From Flavobacterium sp. KACC 22763 (lineage in GTDB: Bacteria > Bacteroidota > Bacteroidia > Flavobacteriales > Flavobacteriaceae): a stretch of DNA of 64,000 nucleotides. A program made the translations under genes and the position numbers. Below are positions 9,267-17,836 of the stretch, piece after piece. The notes beneath the pieces were generated by a model. That model did no database searches. It had not been told where the DNA came from and saw nothing but the letters and a program-made list of their open reading frames with translations. The DNA lies in assembly GCF_028736155.1 (NCBI RefSeq), contig NZ_CP117879.1, positions 3,844,001 through 3,908,000 on the forward strand, written 5' to 3'. Every line of letters starts with the position of its first letter. Within the stretch, counting starts at the first letter, position 1.

Positions 9267-9857
9267 CTATTTTTCGTGATTCTTTTTCATTGCTTTAAAA
9301 TACGCTGCACGGCTAAGTGGTTCGTACTCTTCTGTTTCTCCAAGCATAACCAATTTATCGTTATCCGTTTTTCTAAAACTATAATTGGCTAAATTTCCAG
9401 TTCTAGTACAAACGGCATGAACTTTCGTTACATATTCTGCTGTCGCCATCAATCCAGGCATTGGTCCAAACGGATTTCCTTTAAAATCCATATCCAAACC
9501 AGCCACGATTACACGAATTCCTTGATTAGCCAAATCGTTACAAACTGTAATAATTTCGTCGTCAAAAAACTGCGCTTCGTCAATACCGATCACATCACAG
9601 CCTTGCGCCAAAATCAAAATATTGGCAGCTGCTGGAACTGGAGTTGAGCGGATTTCGTTGGCATCATGAGACACCACCATTTCGTCATGATAGCGGGTAT
9701 CAATAGCAGGTTTAAAGATTTCGACTCTTTGTTTGGCAAATTGGGCGCGCTTTAATCTTCGGATCAGCTCTTCGGTTTTACCCGAAAACATTGATCCACA
9801 AATAACTTCAATCCAACCAAATTGTTCTTTGTGATTTACTGTATTTTCGAGAAACAT
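9267..9857 (-). CDS. tdk: Thymidine kinase
   Basis: I choose the ATG at 9857 (196 residues), since family homology begins at [17 protein letters not shown]; the in-frame extension to 9950 is unlike the family. Walker A is [10 protein letters not shown], the Walker B/DEAQ segment is [11 protein letters not shown], and the C-terminal lasso region holds the ATP-salvage kinase signature. It phosphorylates thymidine in the cytoplasm for salvage. Unusually, three of the four structural zinc-binding cysteines of the type II family are absent: VCTRTGN replaces CxxC and LSRAAY replaces CRxCY. Activity is still likely because the catalytic motifs are intact. Confidence 0.95.
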   Translation of the reverse strand: MFLENTVNHKEQFGWIEVICGSMFSGKTEELIRRLKRAQFAKQRVEIFKPAIDTRYHDEMVVSHDANEIRSTPVPAAANILILAQGCDVIGIDEAQFFDDEIITVCNDLANQGIRVIVAGLDMDFKGNPFGPMPGLMATAEYVTKVHAVCTRTGNLANYSFRKTDNDKLVMLGETEEYEPLSRAAYFKAMKKNHEK

Positions 9858-9947
9858 TTTGTATTTTTCTACCTTTAAAAATGAATAGTTTTTATTACTT
9901 TGTACTGGCAATAAATTGATGTAAAAATGTACTGTTTTACATTTTTT

Positions 9948-9955
9948 CAAAAGTA
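9948..9955 (-). promoter_or_regulatory. -7 promoter element of tdk
   Basis: The minus strand reads TACTTTTG, matching TAnnTTTG, about 90 bp upstream of the chosen tdk start. A shorter leader would apply if translation began further upstream. Confidence 0.4.
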
Positions 9956-10093
9956 GAAAATTTTTAGCAAACCTTAGATTCGCGAAAGCGTATTAACAGA
10001 AATAAAAAATTATCTTTTGAATTTCCTTGAGAATAGAGACATTCAGACATCAAATACACTAAAATACCTTATTCACTATAATTTTCAACAGTT

Positions 10094-11149
10094 ATGAAAA
10101 AAAAATTGGAAGCTGATTTAATTAGCATTGCACATCGAATTTTAAAACTTAAAAACAAATCCGATATCAATCAATTGTATCTTGAAACTCAGAAATTATA
10201 TGAGAAATTAGCGGTATTAAAATTTGTAGAAGAGAATTTCGACGCTGTAAAACCAACAATCGGCCAAAATGATATTGTTGCGGAATTGGAAACGATTTTT
10301 GAAAAAGAAGAAGACACAACTCCTGCTGTAATTGAACTTGAAGCACCAGCTGAAGAAAAAGTTATTGCACTTGAAGAATCGTACGAACCTGAAATTTCAG
10401 AGGAAAAACCAGCAGAAATTGTTGAAGTTGCTGAACCAATCGCTGAAGTTGAAGAACCAATAATAGAAGAAATTATTGAACCAATCATTGCTGAAATTGA
10501 AGCTCCAATTATTGAAGAAACTATAGAACCAGTTGCTGAAAAAATAATTGAACCAGAAATTGAAATAGAAGAAACCAAAAATCCTGTTGAAGAATTTTCG
10601 TTTACAACTGTAAATGAATTAAAGCCTATTCCGGATTTCAAACCTGCCTTCGAATTAGAAACTGAGGCAATAGAAGAAGAAATTAAAGAAGAACCAAAAG
10701 CTGCGACTTCTGCTCAGCCAACAATTTTGTTTGAAGATTTCGGAATTAATTATGCCGATGCGCAATTCGTAAAAGTAGATAGTTTTGAGGCTGTTCCGCC
10801 AGTAAAAACTCCTTCGATTAGCGATTTTAAAGAAGAAAAAAAGGACGAGAAAAAAGTCGAAACTGCTATTCTTGAAACTCCAGTTCAGCCAAAATCGGTA
10901 AGCTTAAACGAAAAACTGGCAAGAGGTTTTCATATTGATTTAAATGATAGAATTGCTTTCACTAAAAATCTTTTCGGAAATAGTACAGAAGATTATAGCC
11001 GTGTTTTAAACCAATTAATGACTTTTGATTCTTATAGCGAAGCAAAAGATTTTATCGAAGACATGGTAAAACCTGATTATAATAATTGGGAAGGAAAAGA
11101 CGATTACGCAGAACGTTTTATGGGAATTATTGAGAAAAAATTCTCGTAA
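10094..11149 (+). CDS. Acidic repeat protein of unknown function
   Basis: A 351-residue protein with a helical N-terminus (about 1-55), a long Glu/Pro/Ile-rich low-complexity middle (about 75-200) built from variants of EPIxEEIIEPI, and a compact C-terminal segment (about 285-351, with LNDRIAFTKNLFGNSTEDY and ending GIIEKKFS). No signal peptide is visible, so it is probably cytoplasmic. I know similar end domains from Bacteroidota proteins of unknown role. The disordered middle suggests a linker or scaffold. It lies upstream of rsmI in the same orientation. Confidence 0.8.
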   Translation: MKKKLEADLISIAHRILKLKNKSDINQLYLETQKLYEKLAVLKFVEENFDAVKPTIGQNDIVAELETIFEKEEDTTPAVIELEAPAEEKVIALEESYEPEISEEKPAEIVEVAEPIAEVEEPIIEEIIEPIIAEIEAPIIEETIEPVAEKIIEPEIEIEETKNPVEEFSFTTVNELKPIPDFKPAFELETEAIEEEIKEEPKAATSAQPTILFEDFGINYADAQFVKVDSFEAVPPVKTPSISDFKEEKKDEKKVETAILETPVQPKSVSLNEKLARGFHIDLNDRIAFTKNLFGNSTEDYSRVLNQLMTFDSYSEAKDFIEDMVKPDYNNWEGKDDYAERFMGIIEKKFS

Positions 11150-11260
11150 AACAAAACACAAATTTCACAGATTAAGACGATTTTTTCTTTGTAAAATTTT
11201 TACTAGAATTCAAAATCTGTGATAATTAGTGCAATCCGTGTTAAATATTTAAAATAAATT

Positions 11261-11980
11261 ATGTCAAAATTATACATCGTTCCAACGCCAATTGGCAATC
11301 TTGAAGACATGACTTTTAGAGCCATTCGGGTTTTGAAAGAAGTCGATTTGATTTTGGCGGAAGATACACGCACAAGCGGAAAATTGTTGAAGCATTTTGA
11401 AATTGGCACGCACATGCACAGCCATCATATGCACAACGAACACAAAACAACTGAAAACTTAATTGCTCGTTTGAAAGCTGGTGAAACTATCGCTTTAATT
11501 TCAGACGCAGGAACTCCAGCCATTTCAGATCCAGGATTTTTATTGACGAGAGCTTGTGTAGAAAATAAAATCGAAGTTGAATGTCTTCCTGGAGCAACAG
11601 CTTTTGTCCCAGCATTGGTAAACAGTGGACTCCCAAATGATAAATTTGTTTTTGAAGGTTTCCTGCCTGATAAAAAAGGACGTCAGACTCGTTTTTTGAC
11701 TTTAGCCGAAGAAACCCGAACGATGATTTTATACGTTTCTCCGCATAAACTCGTTAAGACTCTAGCCGAATTTGTACAATATTTTGGAGAAGACAGACAA
11801 GTTTGCGTTTCGAGAGAATTATCAAAATTACATGAAGAAAATGTACGCGGAACCGCAAAAGAAGTTCTGACACATTTCGAAAAAACAGCACCACGCGGCG
11901 AAATCGTCGTTGTCGTTGCTGGAAAAACTATAACAAAAGAGCCTAAGAAAAGCAAGTTTTCTAAGGATGAAGAAGAATAA
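11261..11980 (+). CDS. rsmI: 16S rRNA (cytidine-2'-O)-methyltransferase
   Basis: A 239-residue tetrapyrrole-methylase-fold enzyme that uses S-adenosylmethionine to methylate the ribose of C1402 in 16S rRNA. Diagnostic segments are LYIVPTPIGNLEDMTFRA at the N-terminus, AEDTRTSGKLL, ISDAGTPAISDPG and LPGATAFVPALVNSGLP. It is at the short end of the family because it lacks a long C-terminal extension; the tail is lysine-rich. Confidence 0.96.
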   Translation: MSKLYIVPTPIGNLEDMTFRAIRVLKEVDLILAEDTRTSGKLLKHFEIGTHMHSHHMHNEHKTTENLIARLKAGETIALISDAGTPAISDPGFLLTRACVENKIEVECLPGATAFVPALVNSGLPNDKFVFEGFLPDKKGRQTRFLTLAEETRTMILYVSPHKLVKTLAEFVQYFGEDRQVCVSRELSKLHEENVRGTAKEVLTHFEKTAPRGEIVVVVAGKTITKEPKKSKFSKDEEE

Positions 11981-11992
11981 ATAATTATTTCA

Positions 11993-12125
11993 GCCACAGA
12001 TTAAAAAGATTAACACAGATTAAAATAAGGTTGCCACGAATTTCACAAATTAGCACGAATTGAATTAGTGAAATTCGCGAAATTCGTGGCAAAAAAAATC
12101 CTTTTTAATCTCTTTAATCTGTGGC
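11993..12125. repeat. Nested inverted repeat between rsmI and the HopJ gene
   Basis: The outer arms GCCACAGATTAAAAAGATTA (11993-12012) and 12106-12125 pair with one mismatch in 20. Inner arms TGCCACGAATTTCAC (12032-12046) pair with 12077-12091 with one mismatch. The right inner arm is itself partly duplicated. It belongs to the same family as the repeat at 3752-3797. Confidence 0.8.
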
Positions 12126-12145
12126 AAAAAAACTAAATCATAATC

Positions 12146-12490
12146 ATGAGCATTCAAGCCTTTTTAGAAAAAGTAAAACAAACTCCAACACAAATCACAT
12201 TTCCTGAAACTATTGCAGTAATTGAAGAAAATTACAATTTTACACCAACTGCTTTTCAAAACGGAACACAACATAATGCAGCAGGCGAAAATTCAGGTTC
12301 TTGCAAATTGTTTTCTTTCGCGAAACTGCAAAACTTAAGTAAAGAAGAAACATTAGCGTGTTTTGGAGCTTTTTATTTTGAAGAAGTTTTAGGAGATCCA
12401 AACGGAACAAACCACCAAAACATTAGAAATTTCATCAACTCAGGTTGGGACGGAATTCAGTTTGAAGGAAATGCTTTAGAAGCGAAGTAA
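12146..12490 (+). CDS. HopJ type III effector family protein
   Basis: A 114-residue protein of the HopJ family: the N-terminus MSIQAFLEKVKQTP, then FPETIAVIEENYNFTPTAF, and a central NGTQHNAAGENSGSCKLFSFAKL with later GDPNGTNHQNIRNF. Despite the family name, small members occur widely in non-pathogenic bacteria without type III secretion, and none of that machinery is seen here. Function is unknown; a cytoplasmic housekeeping role is more plausible than secretion. Confidence 0.88.
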   Translation: MSIQAFLEKVKQTPTQITFPETIAVIEENYNFTPTAFQNGTQHNAAGENSGSCKLFSFAKLQNLSKEETLACFGAFYFEEVLGDPNGTNHQNIRNFINSGWDGIQFEGNALEAK

Positions 12491-12892
12491 TATTTTAGAT
12501 TTTAGAGTGTAGATTTTAGATTTCTGAAATCTACACTCTAAAAATCAAGCTATAAAACTTTATCAAAGTTGAAACAGAATATTTTTGCCACAGATTTCAC
12601 AGATTAAAAAGATTAAAAATTGAGAATTAAAAATCTGCTAGATCTGCAAAATCTGCGTGAGAAAATTAAACACATAGAAACATAGATTTTTATTTGTGAA
12701 TAAAAGAAATTAAAAAGAAACTAGTTTCTAACACATAGAGCTATGTGAATTTATGCAAGTGAAACGCCTTTTTTAAGTTTCCAATAAACTATGTTTCTAT
12801 GTGTTAAAAAAAAATTACCAATCAGATTAAACGATTTCCGTCCCGATAGCTATCGGGACTAAAATCAATAATCTAAAATCTAATATCAATCC
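12491..12892. other. 402-bp repeat-rich intergenic region before recJ
   Basis: No credible reading frame was seen. The stretch holds several repeats: a hairpin of TAGATTTT-type sequence at about 12500-12540, a GCCACAGATT-family copy near 12588-12615, perfect 17-bp inverted arms at 12669-12685 and 12789-12805, a 16-bp palindrome CACATAGAGCTATGTG inside that loop, and a GATAGCTATC palindrome just before recJ. Confidence 0.7.
12669..12805. repeat. 17-bp perfect inverted repeat with internal palindrome
   Basis: AACACATAGAAACATAG at 12669-12685 and its exact reverse complement at 12789-12805 bracket about 100 bp, which itself contains CACATAGAGCTATGTG. This could be a small non-autonomous repeat element or a structured RNA. 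Confidence 0.75.
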
Positions 12893-14596
12893 ATGCGTTG
12901 GACATTGAAACCAAAACCTTCTGAAGATAAAATCAAGCATCTGGCGCAAGCCTTAAATGTAGAAGATTTTGTAGCAACATTACTTATTCAACGCGGCATT
13001 GAAACTTTTGACGAAGCCAAACATTTTTTCCGCCCATCTTTAGAACATTTGCATGATCCGTATTTAATGAAAGATATGGACAAAGCTGTTGCTAGAATTG
13101 AATTGGCAATTGAAAATCAAGAAAACATTCTAGTTTTCGGCGATTATGATGTAGACGGGACAACGGCGGTTTCTTTAGTTTCTTCATATTTAAAATCTCA
13201 CTATCCTCATGTTGCCACTTACATTCCGGATCGTTACGACGAAGGTTATGGCATTTCGTATAAAGGAATTGATTATGCAGACGACAACGGAATTTCTTTA
13301 ATTATAGCTCTCGACTGCGGTATCAAATCGATTGATCATATCGCTTACGCGAAAGCTAAAAAAATCGATTTTATTGTTTGTGATCACCACCGTCCCGGAG
13401 AATTTCTTCCAGATGCGGTTGCTGTTTTAGACCCAAAAAGAGGAGACTGCTCCTACCCTTATGATGAATTGTGCGGTTGCGGAGTTGGTTTTAAACTGAT
13501 TCAGGCTTTGGGACAAAACCGAAATGAAACGATTGAAGATTTAGTTCCGTATCTGGATTTGGTTGCTACTGCAATTGCTGCTGATATTGTTCCGATAACG
13601 GGAGAAAATCGTGTTTTGGCTTACTTTGGATTGAAGGTGATCAATAGCGAACCAAGACCCGGAATTAAAGCTTTAACGCATCAAGTAAAAAAGAAAGTTC
13701 TAGATATTACTGACGTTGTTTTTATCATTTCACCAAGAATTAATGCTGCAGGACGAATCAAACACGGAAATCATGCCGTAGAATTATTGACCGAATTTAA
13801 TTTTGAACAAGCACAGCAATTCGCTTCAGAAATTGAACAATACAACGCCGACCGAAAAGATTTAGATAAAAAAATCACCAAAGAAGCTTTTCAGCAAATT
13901 ATAGAAAATAACGAAGAAGAACGTTTTTCAACCGTTGTTTTTCAGGAAGACTGGCACAAAGGCGTGATCGGAATTGTAGCTTCAAGATTGATTGAGACCT
14001 ATTATCGCCCAACTTTAGTTTTCACTAAAAGTGGTGACAAATATGCGGCCTCTGCCCGATCTGTAAAAGGATTTGATGTTTATAATGCATTAGACGCCTG
14101 CGCCGAACATTTGGAACAATTTGGAGGCCACATGTACGCTGCAGGAATGACTTTAAAAGCAGAAAATTATCAGACCTTTAAAGACGCTTTTGAGAAACAA
14201 GTTTCTGAAACGATCTTACCCGAAATGCTTACTCCAGAAATTGAGATCGATGCCGAAATCAATTTCTCTGATATAACACCTAAATTAATTCGAATTTTAA
14301 AACAATTTGAACCTTTCGGCCCACAAAATATGACGCCTGTATTTATGACTGAAAATGCGATTGATACAGGTTATGCAAAAACTTTGGGTGCAGAAGAAGA
14401 GCATTTAAGGCTTTTTGCCAAACAAAACAACTCCGACGGAATCGCAGCAATAGGTTTTGGCTTAGGAAAAAAATTAAATATTGTAAAAAATCAAAATCCG
14501 TTTCAATTGGCATATTGCATTGCCGAAAATGAATGGAACGGCACAATTTCAACTCAGCTTATGCTGAAAGACATTAGAACAGATGGAAGAAATTAA
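12893..14596 (+). CDS. recJ: Single-stranded-DNA-specific exonuclease RecJ
   Basis: A 567-residue 5'-3' exonuclease of the DHH superfamily used in recombination and mismatch repair. DHH-domain motifs include VFGDYDVDGTTAVSLV, ALDCGIKS and the namesake VCDHHRPGE (about residues 162-170), followed by the DHHA1 domain with FGGHMYAAGM and a C-terminal OB-fold. The length is typical. The next gene starts 14 bp before its stop. Confidence 0.97.
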   Translation: MRWTLKPKPSEDKIKHLAQALNVEDFVATLLIQRGIETFDEAKHFFRPSLEHLHDPYLMKDMDKAVARIELAIENQENILVFGDYDVDGTTAVSLVSSYLKSHYPHVATYIPDRYDEGYGISYKGIDYADDNGISLIIALDCGIKSIDHIAYAKAKKIDFIVCDHHRPGEFLPDAVAVLDPKRGDCSYPYDELCGCGVGFKLIQALGQNRNETIEDLVPYLDLVATAIAADIVPITGENRVLAYFGLKVINSEPRPGIKALTHQVKKKVLDITDVVFIISPRINAAGRIKHGNHAVELLTEFNFEQAQQFASEIEQYNADRKDLDKKITKEAFQQIIENNEEERFSTVVFQEDWHKGVIGIVASRLIETYYRPTLVFTKSGDKYAASARSVKGFDVYNALDACAEHLEQFGGHMYAAGMTLKAENYQTFKDAFEKQVSETILPEMLTPEIEIDAEINFSDITPKLIRILKQFEPFGPQNMTPVFMTENAIDTGYAKTLGAEEEHLRLFAKQNNSDGIAAIGFGLGKKLNIVKNQNPFQLAYCIAENEWNGTISTQLMLKDIRTDGRN

Positions 14597-15866
14597 ATCC
14601 AATAAACCTGATCCGTATCAGGCACTTCGTTATAGAGAATTCAACGTATTTTTATTATTGCGTTTTGCGATGGTTTTTGCCTGGTCAATGCAATTTATTG
14701 TAATCGAATGGGAAGTTTACAGTTTAACTAAAAACCCGCTTTCGCTAGGAATTATTGGTTTAATGGAAGTAATTCCTGCCGTCGGAATGGCTTTGTTTGC
14801 AGGACATATTGTAGACCAAAGAGAAAAGAAAGGATTATTGGTAAAATGTATTTTAGGATTTTCAGTAATCAGTTTTGGGCTATTTTTGCTGACTTGGCCT
14901 AAAGTAGTAGGCGGTTGGTCTTCAAATGTAATCTTGTATTCCATTTACGCTTTAGTATTTTTTGGAGGATTGGTTCGTGCTTTTATGGGACCAACTATTT
15001 TCTCGCTTTTATCCTTAATTATTCCTAAAAAAGTATACCCAAATGCGGCAACTTGGAGCAGTTCGGTTTGGCAGATTGGAGCCGTTATGGGACCAGCATT
15101 AGCAGGATTCTCAATCAACTGGATTGGCGTTCACTGGTCAATGTGTCTCGTTTTCGGATTCTCGATTCTTTCCTTAATTGCTTTATCGCAAATTAGTGCA
15201 AAACCAATTATAAATCCGAAAATTGGCGAATCAATTAAAGATAGTCTTACTGAAGGTCTAACTTTTGTATTTAAAAACAAAATTGTTTTAGGTGCATTAT
15301 CACTTGATATGATTGCGGTTCTTTTTGGAGGCGCCGTGGCGTTACTACCGGTTTTTGCTCAAGATATTTTAAAAGTAGGGTCTGAAGGTTTCGGAATTTT
15401 AAGAGCGGCTCCTGCTGTGGGTGCTTTTATTACAATGATTGTTTCGGCTTATGTACCTTTATACAAAAATGCAGGAAAGAAACTTTTAATTGCCATCTTT
15501 GTTTTCGGATTATCGATCATTCTATTTGGTCTTTCTACTTATTTCTGGCTTTCTGTTTTCGCCTTATTTTTAAGCGGATTGGCTGATGGAATTTCAGTAG
15601 TGATACGTCAGACAATTTTACAGCTTAAAACTCCAGACCACATGCGCGGACGAGTTGGTGCTGTAAATTCAATTTTTGTTGGATCTTCTAATGAATTAGG
15701 TGCTTTTGAAAGTGGTGCGACTGCCAAAATGATGGGCGCTGTAACATCGGTTGTTTTTGGAGGAAGTGTTACACTCTTAACTGTAATTTTCACTGCATTA
15801 AAATCGCCAACATTTAGAAACTTAGATTTAAAGAGAGATATGGATGAACATCATAAATTAGAATAG
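14583..15866 (+). CDS. MFS transporter
   Basis: A 427-residue polytopic protein with about 12 membrane helices of the major facilitator superfamily. The loop between TM2 and TM3 carries GHIVDQREKKG, a variant of MFS motif A, and the second half has a related DHMRGRVGAVNSIFVG segment typical of the MFS-3/enterobactin-exporter-like group. It overlaps recJ by 14 bp and abuts the hydrolase gene that follows, suggesting translational coupling. The substrate is unknown. Confidence 0.88.
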   Translation: MEEIKSNKPDPYQALRYREFNVFLLLRFAMVFAWSMQFIVIEWEVYSLTKNPLSLGIIGLMEVIPAVGMALFAGHIVDQREKKGLLVKCILGFSVISFGLFLLTWPKVVGGWSSNVILYSIYALVFFGGLVRAFMGPTIFSLLSLIIPKKVYPNAATWSSSVWQIGAVMGPALAGFSINWIGVHWSMCLVFGFSILSLIALSQISAKPIINPKIGESIKDSLTEGLTFVFKNKIVLGALSLDMIAVLFGGAVALLPVFAQDILKVGSEGFGILRAAPAVGAFITMIVSAYVPLYKNAGKKLLIAIFVFGLSIILFGLSTYFWLSVFALFLSGLADGISVVIRQTILQLKTPDHMRGRVGAVNSIFVGSSNELGAFESGATAKMMGAVTSVVFGGSVTLLTVIFTALKSPTFRNLDLKRDMDEHHKLE

Positions 15867-16781
15867 GTGAAATCATTTTTTCTTTCTTTTTTTCTCGTGT
15901 TTTCCTTTTTCGCCAAAGGGCAAAATCTCTACATCAAAACTTACGGAAATGAAAAGAACAAACCCATAATTTTCATTCACGGAGGACCAAGTGGCAATGC
16001 AACCTTATTTGAAGGAACAACGGCTCAAAAACTAGCCGATCAAGGCTTTTATGTTATAGCTTACGACCGAAGAGGCGAAGGAAGATCTGCAGATCCAAAT
16101 GCTAAATTCACTTATGAAGAAGCTTTTCAGGATTTGAATTCCCTTTATAAAAAATATAATTTAAAGAAAGCTATTATTCTAGGCCATAGTTTTGGCGGCT
16201 TGGTGGCGACACTTTATACAAATAAATATCCGCAAAATGTAAGCACTTTGGTTTTGGCTGGCGCTTTATTTTCTCAACAGGAAACTTACGATCACATTTT
16301 AAATACGCTGAAGAAAAAGTACAGCAACGATTCTGAACAATTAAAAAAAATCAGCATTGTTGAGAACCTAAATAAAAATTCAGCCGAATATAGAAAAGGA
16401 TGTTATGAACTTGCTGGAGAAAATGGCTTTTTTAAAATGCCAAATCCAACTGTAGATTCTAAAAAACTATATGCCGATTATGAAGCTGGTGAATTTTATA
16501 AAACTAATATTCGAAACAAAAATGCACCACTTCTTTTTTATCAAAACGAAAAGCAAAATAATATCGATACTCGTCCAATTTTAAAGAAAATCAAAACCGC
16601 TGGAGCTCCCATTTATGGAATTTACGGAAAAGATGATGGCATTTTTTCATTAGACCAAATCAATTCTCTAAAGGAAATAACTGGAGAAAAACACTTTACT
16701 TTGCTTGATAACTGCTCGCATTATTTATTTGTTGACCAACAGGCAGCATTTATTTCTAAGCTAAAAAATTGGCTAAAATAA
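15867..16781 (+). CDS. Exported alpha/beta hydrolase, proline-iminopeptidase-like
   Basis: GTG start directly abutting the MFS stop codon, 304 residues. A signal peptide (about 1-18) leads to an alpha/beta hydrolase fold with the oxyanion motif HGGPSG (38-43), nucleophile Ser108 in GHSFGG, and acid and His candidates in IYGKDDGIF and DNCSHYLF. HGGPxG resembles the proline iminopeptidase group, so a peptidase or esterase role in the periplasm is likely. It is probably cotranscribed with the upstream transporter. Confidence 0.85.
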   Translation: MKSFFLSFFLVFSFFAKGQNLYIKTYGNEKNKPIIFIHGGPSGNATLFEGTTAQKLADQGFYVIAYDRRGEGRSADPNAKFTYEEAFQDLNSLYKKYNLKKAIILGHSFGGLVATLYTNKYPQNVSTLVLAGALFSQQETYDHILNTLKKKYSNDSEQLKKISIVENLNKNSAEYRKGCYELAGENGFFKMPNPTVDSKKLYADYEAGEFYKTNIRNKNAPLLFYQNEKQNNIDTRPILKKIKTAGAPIYGIYGKDDGIFSLDQINSLKEITGEKHFTLLDNCSHYLFVDQQAAFISKLKNWLK

Positions 16782-16916
16782 TCTTATTATGAGATAAAAT
16801 TTCATAAAAAAAACAAAATCACGAACACTTTATAAACAGCTAAAAATCAAATAGCAATATTGGTTTTTAGCTTTTTTTTATGCTTTTCTTAGTCAAGTAT
16901 TAATACAAAGAGTATG

Positions 16917-16924
16917 TATCTTTG
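16917..16924 (+). promoter_or_regulatory. -7 promoter element of the first tandem paralogue
   Basis: TATCTTTG, a full consensus match, lies 18 bp before the ATG at 16943. Confidence 0.6.
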
Positions 16925-16942
16925 TAGCCTAAAAAAATTGCC

Positions 16943-17299
16943 ATGAAAGACATCGAGCAGATATACCGAAACGATTTTGGAATTTCATTTTATTGGAAAG
17001 AAGGCAACGAAATTATATCAGATAAAATCCAGTTGCTTTTTAAACAAATGGGATTTTATTTTTCAGTTGAGGAATTAAATGAATTTCACAATTTAATTGA
17101 AGACTGCGTAACCGACCACAATGATTATGATGCACGTGGAGTAAAACGCGCCTTCGATAAATTTTTATTGAAAACTCCTTATGTTGCTATAGATTTAGAA
17201 ATATCACCAGTGGAATTAGATTCTATAAAAGACTTGGTTGATGGTTCATTATTTCGACTTCACCTTAATGAATATATATACGGTTCGGGTATGAACTAA
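16943..17299 (+). CDS. Small protein of unknown function, tandem paralogue A
   Basis: A 118-residue soluble protein with no signal peptide. It aligns without gaps to the next gene over its whole length (shared blocks DIEQIY, SDK-QL-FK, FLLKTP, IKDLV-GSLF and EYIYGSGMN). In the central region, where the paralogue has a cysteine cluster, this copy reads DYDARGVKRAF and has no cysteines there. I do not recognise the family. It has its own promoter. Confidence 0.8.
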   Translation: MKDIEQIYRNDFGISFYWKEGNEIISDKIQLLFKQMGFYFSVEELNEFHNLIEDCVTDHNDYDARGVKRAFDKFLLKTPYVAIDLEISPVELDSIKDLVDGSLFRLHLNEYIYGSGMN

Positions 17300-17368
17300 A
17301 GCGTACTCAAAAAAAATCTTTTTCAAACTTTTATGATTTTTTTATTTAGAATTAATATAAATAATATT

Positions 17369-17376
17369 TATATTTG
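17369..17376 (+). promoter_or_regulatory. -7 promoter element of the second tandem paralogue
   Basis: TATATTTG, a full consensus match, lies 20 bp before the ATG at 17397, so the duplicate genes are separately expressed. Confidence 0.6.
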
Positions 17377-17396
17377 TTGAAATAAAAGGATTTAAG

Positions 17397-17753
17397 ATGA
17401 GAGAAATTGAGCAGATATATCATAACAACTTTGGAATAGCTTTTTACTGGAAAGATCACAACACTACGATTTCAGATAAAGTGCAATTGGTTTTTAAAGA
17501 AACTGGTTTTTATTTTACCGTTCAGGAATTAAATCATTTTTGCGATTTAATTGAAGACAGCATGATAGAAAATGCTTGTTGCAAAGCATGTGAATTGAAA
17601 TATTCCTGTCATAAATTTTTATTGAAAACACCTTGCAATTCTATAGATCTGGCTGTAAACATGACCGAATTAAAATCGATTAAAGATTTGGTTGAAGGTT
17701 CTTTATTTAAAATTGAACTGGATGAATATGTTTATGGAGTTGGCATGAATTAA
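17397..17753 (+). CDS. Small protein of unknown function, tandem paralogue B with Cys cluster
   Basis: A 118-residue paralogue of the preceding gene, same length, clearly a tandem duplication that has since diverged. It carries CCKACELKYSCHKF and a further Cys in LKTPCNS, giving a CxxC-x5-C-x-His-like arrangement suited to binding zinc or an iron-sulfur centre. Both copies end YGxGMN. Cytoplasmic, function unknown. The heptaheme cytochrome gene follows, but it has separate upstream sequence. Confidence 0.8.
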   Translation: MREIEQIYHNNFGIAFYWKDHNTTISDKVQLVFKETGFYFTVQELNHFCDLIEDSMIENACCKACELKYSCHKFLLKTPCNSIDLAVNMTELKSIKDLVEGSLFKIELDEYVYGVGMN

Positions 17754-17836
17754 GAAGCATTCTAAATATTTTAACAGCATTTTTTCATTATTGAAATATA
17801 TTTTGATTCAATTCAAAAAAAAGTATATTTACAGCA

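Noticed and set aside
10189..10641. Long minus-strand reading frame opposite the acidic protein
   Set aside because: Its product is a Ser/Ile-rich mirror of the Glu/Pro repeat codons, with no start context or homology. It is a shadow of the plus-strand gene.
11406..11421. TGGCACGCACATGCA resembling a sigma-54 promoter
   Set aside because: It lies within rsmI, and the -12 half is one base short of the required spacing.
11683..11997. Minus-strand frame of 104 residues in rsmI
   Set aside because: It lies wholly opposite the conserved rsmI coding sequence and reads as a Ser/Val-rich antisense artefact.
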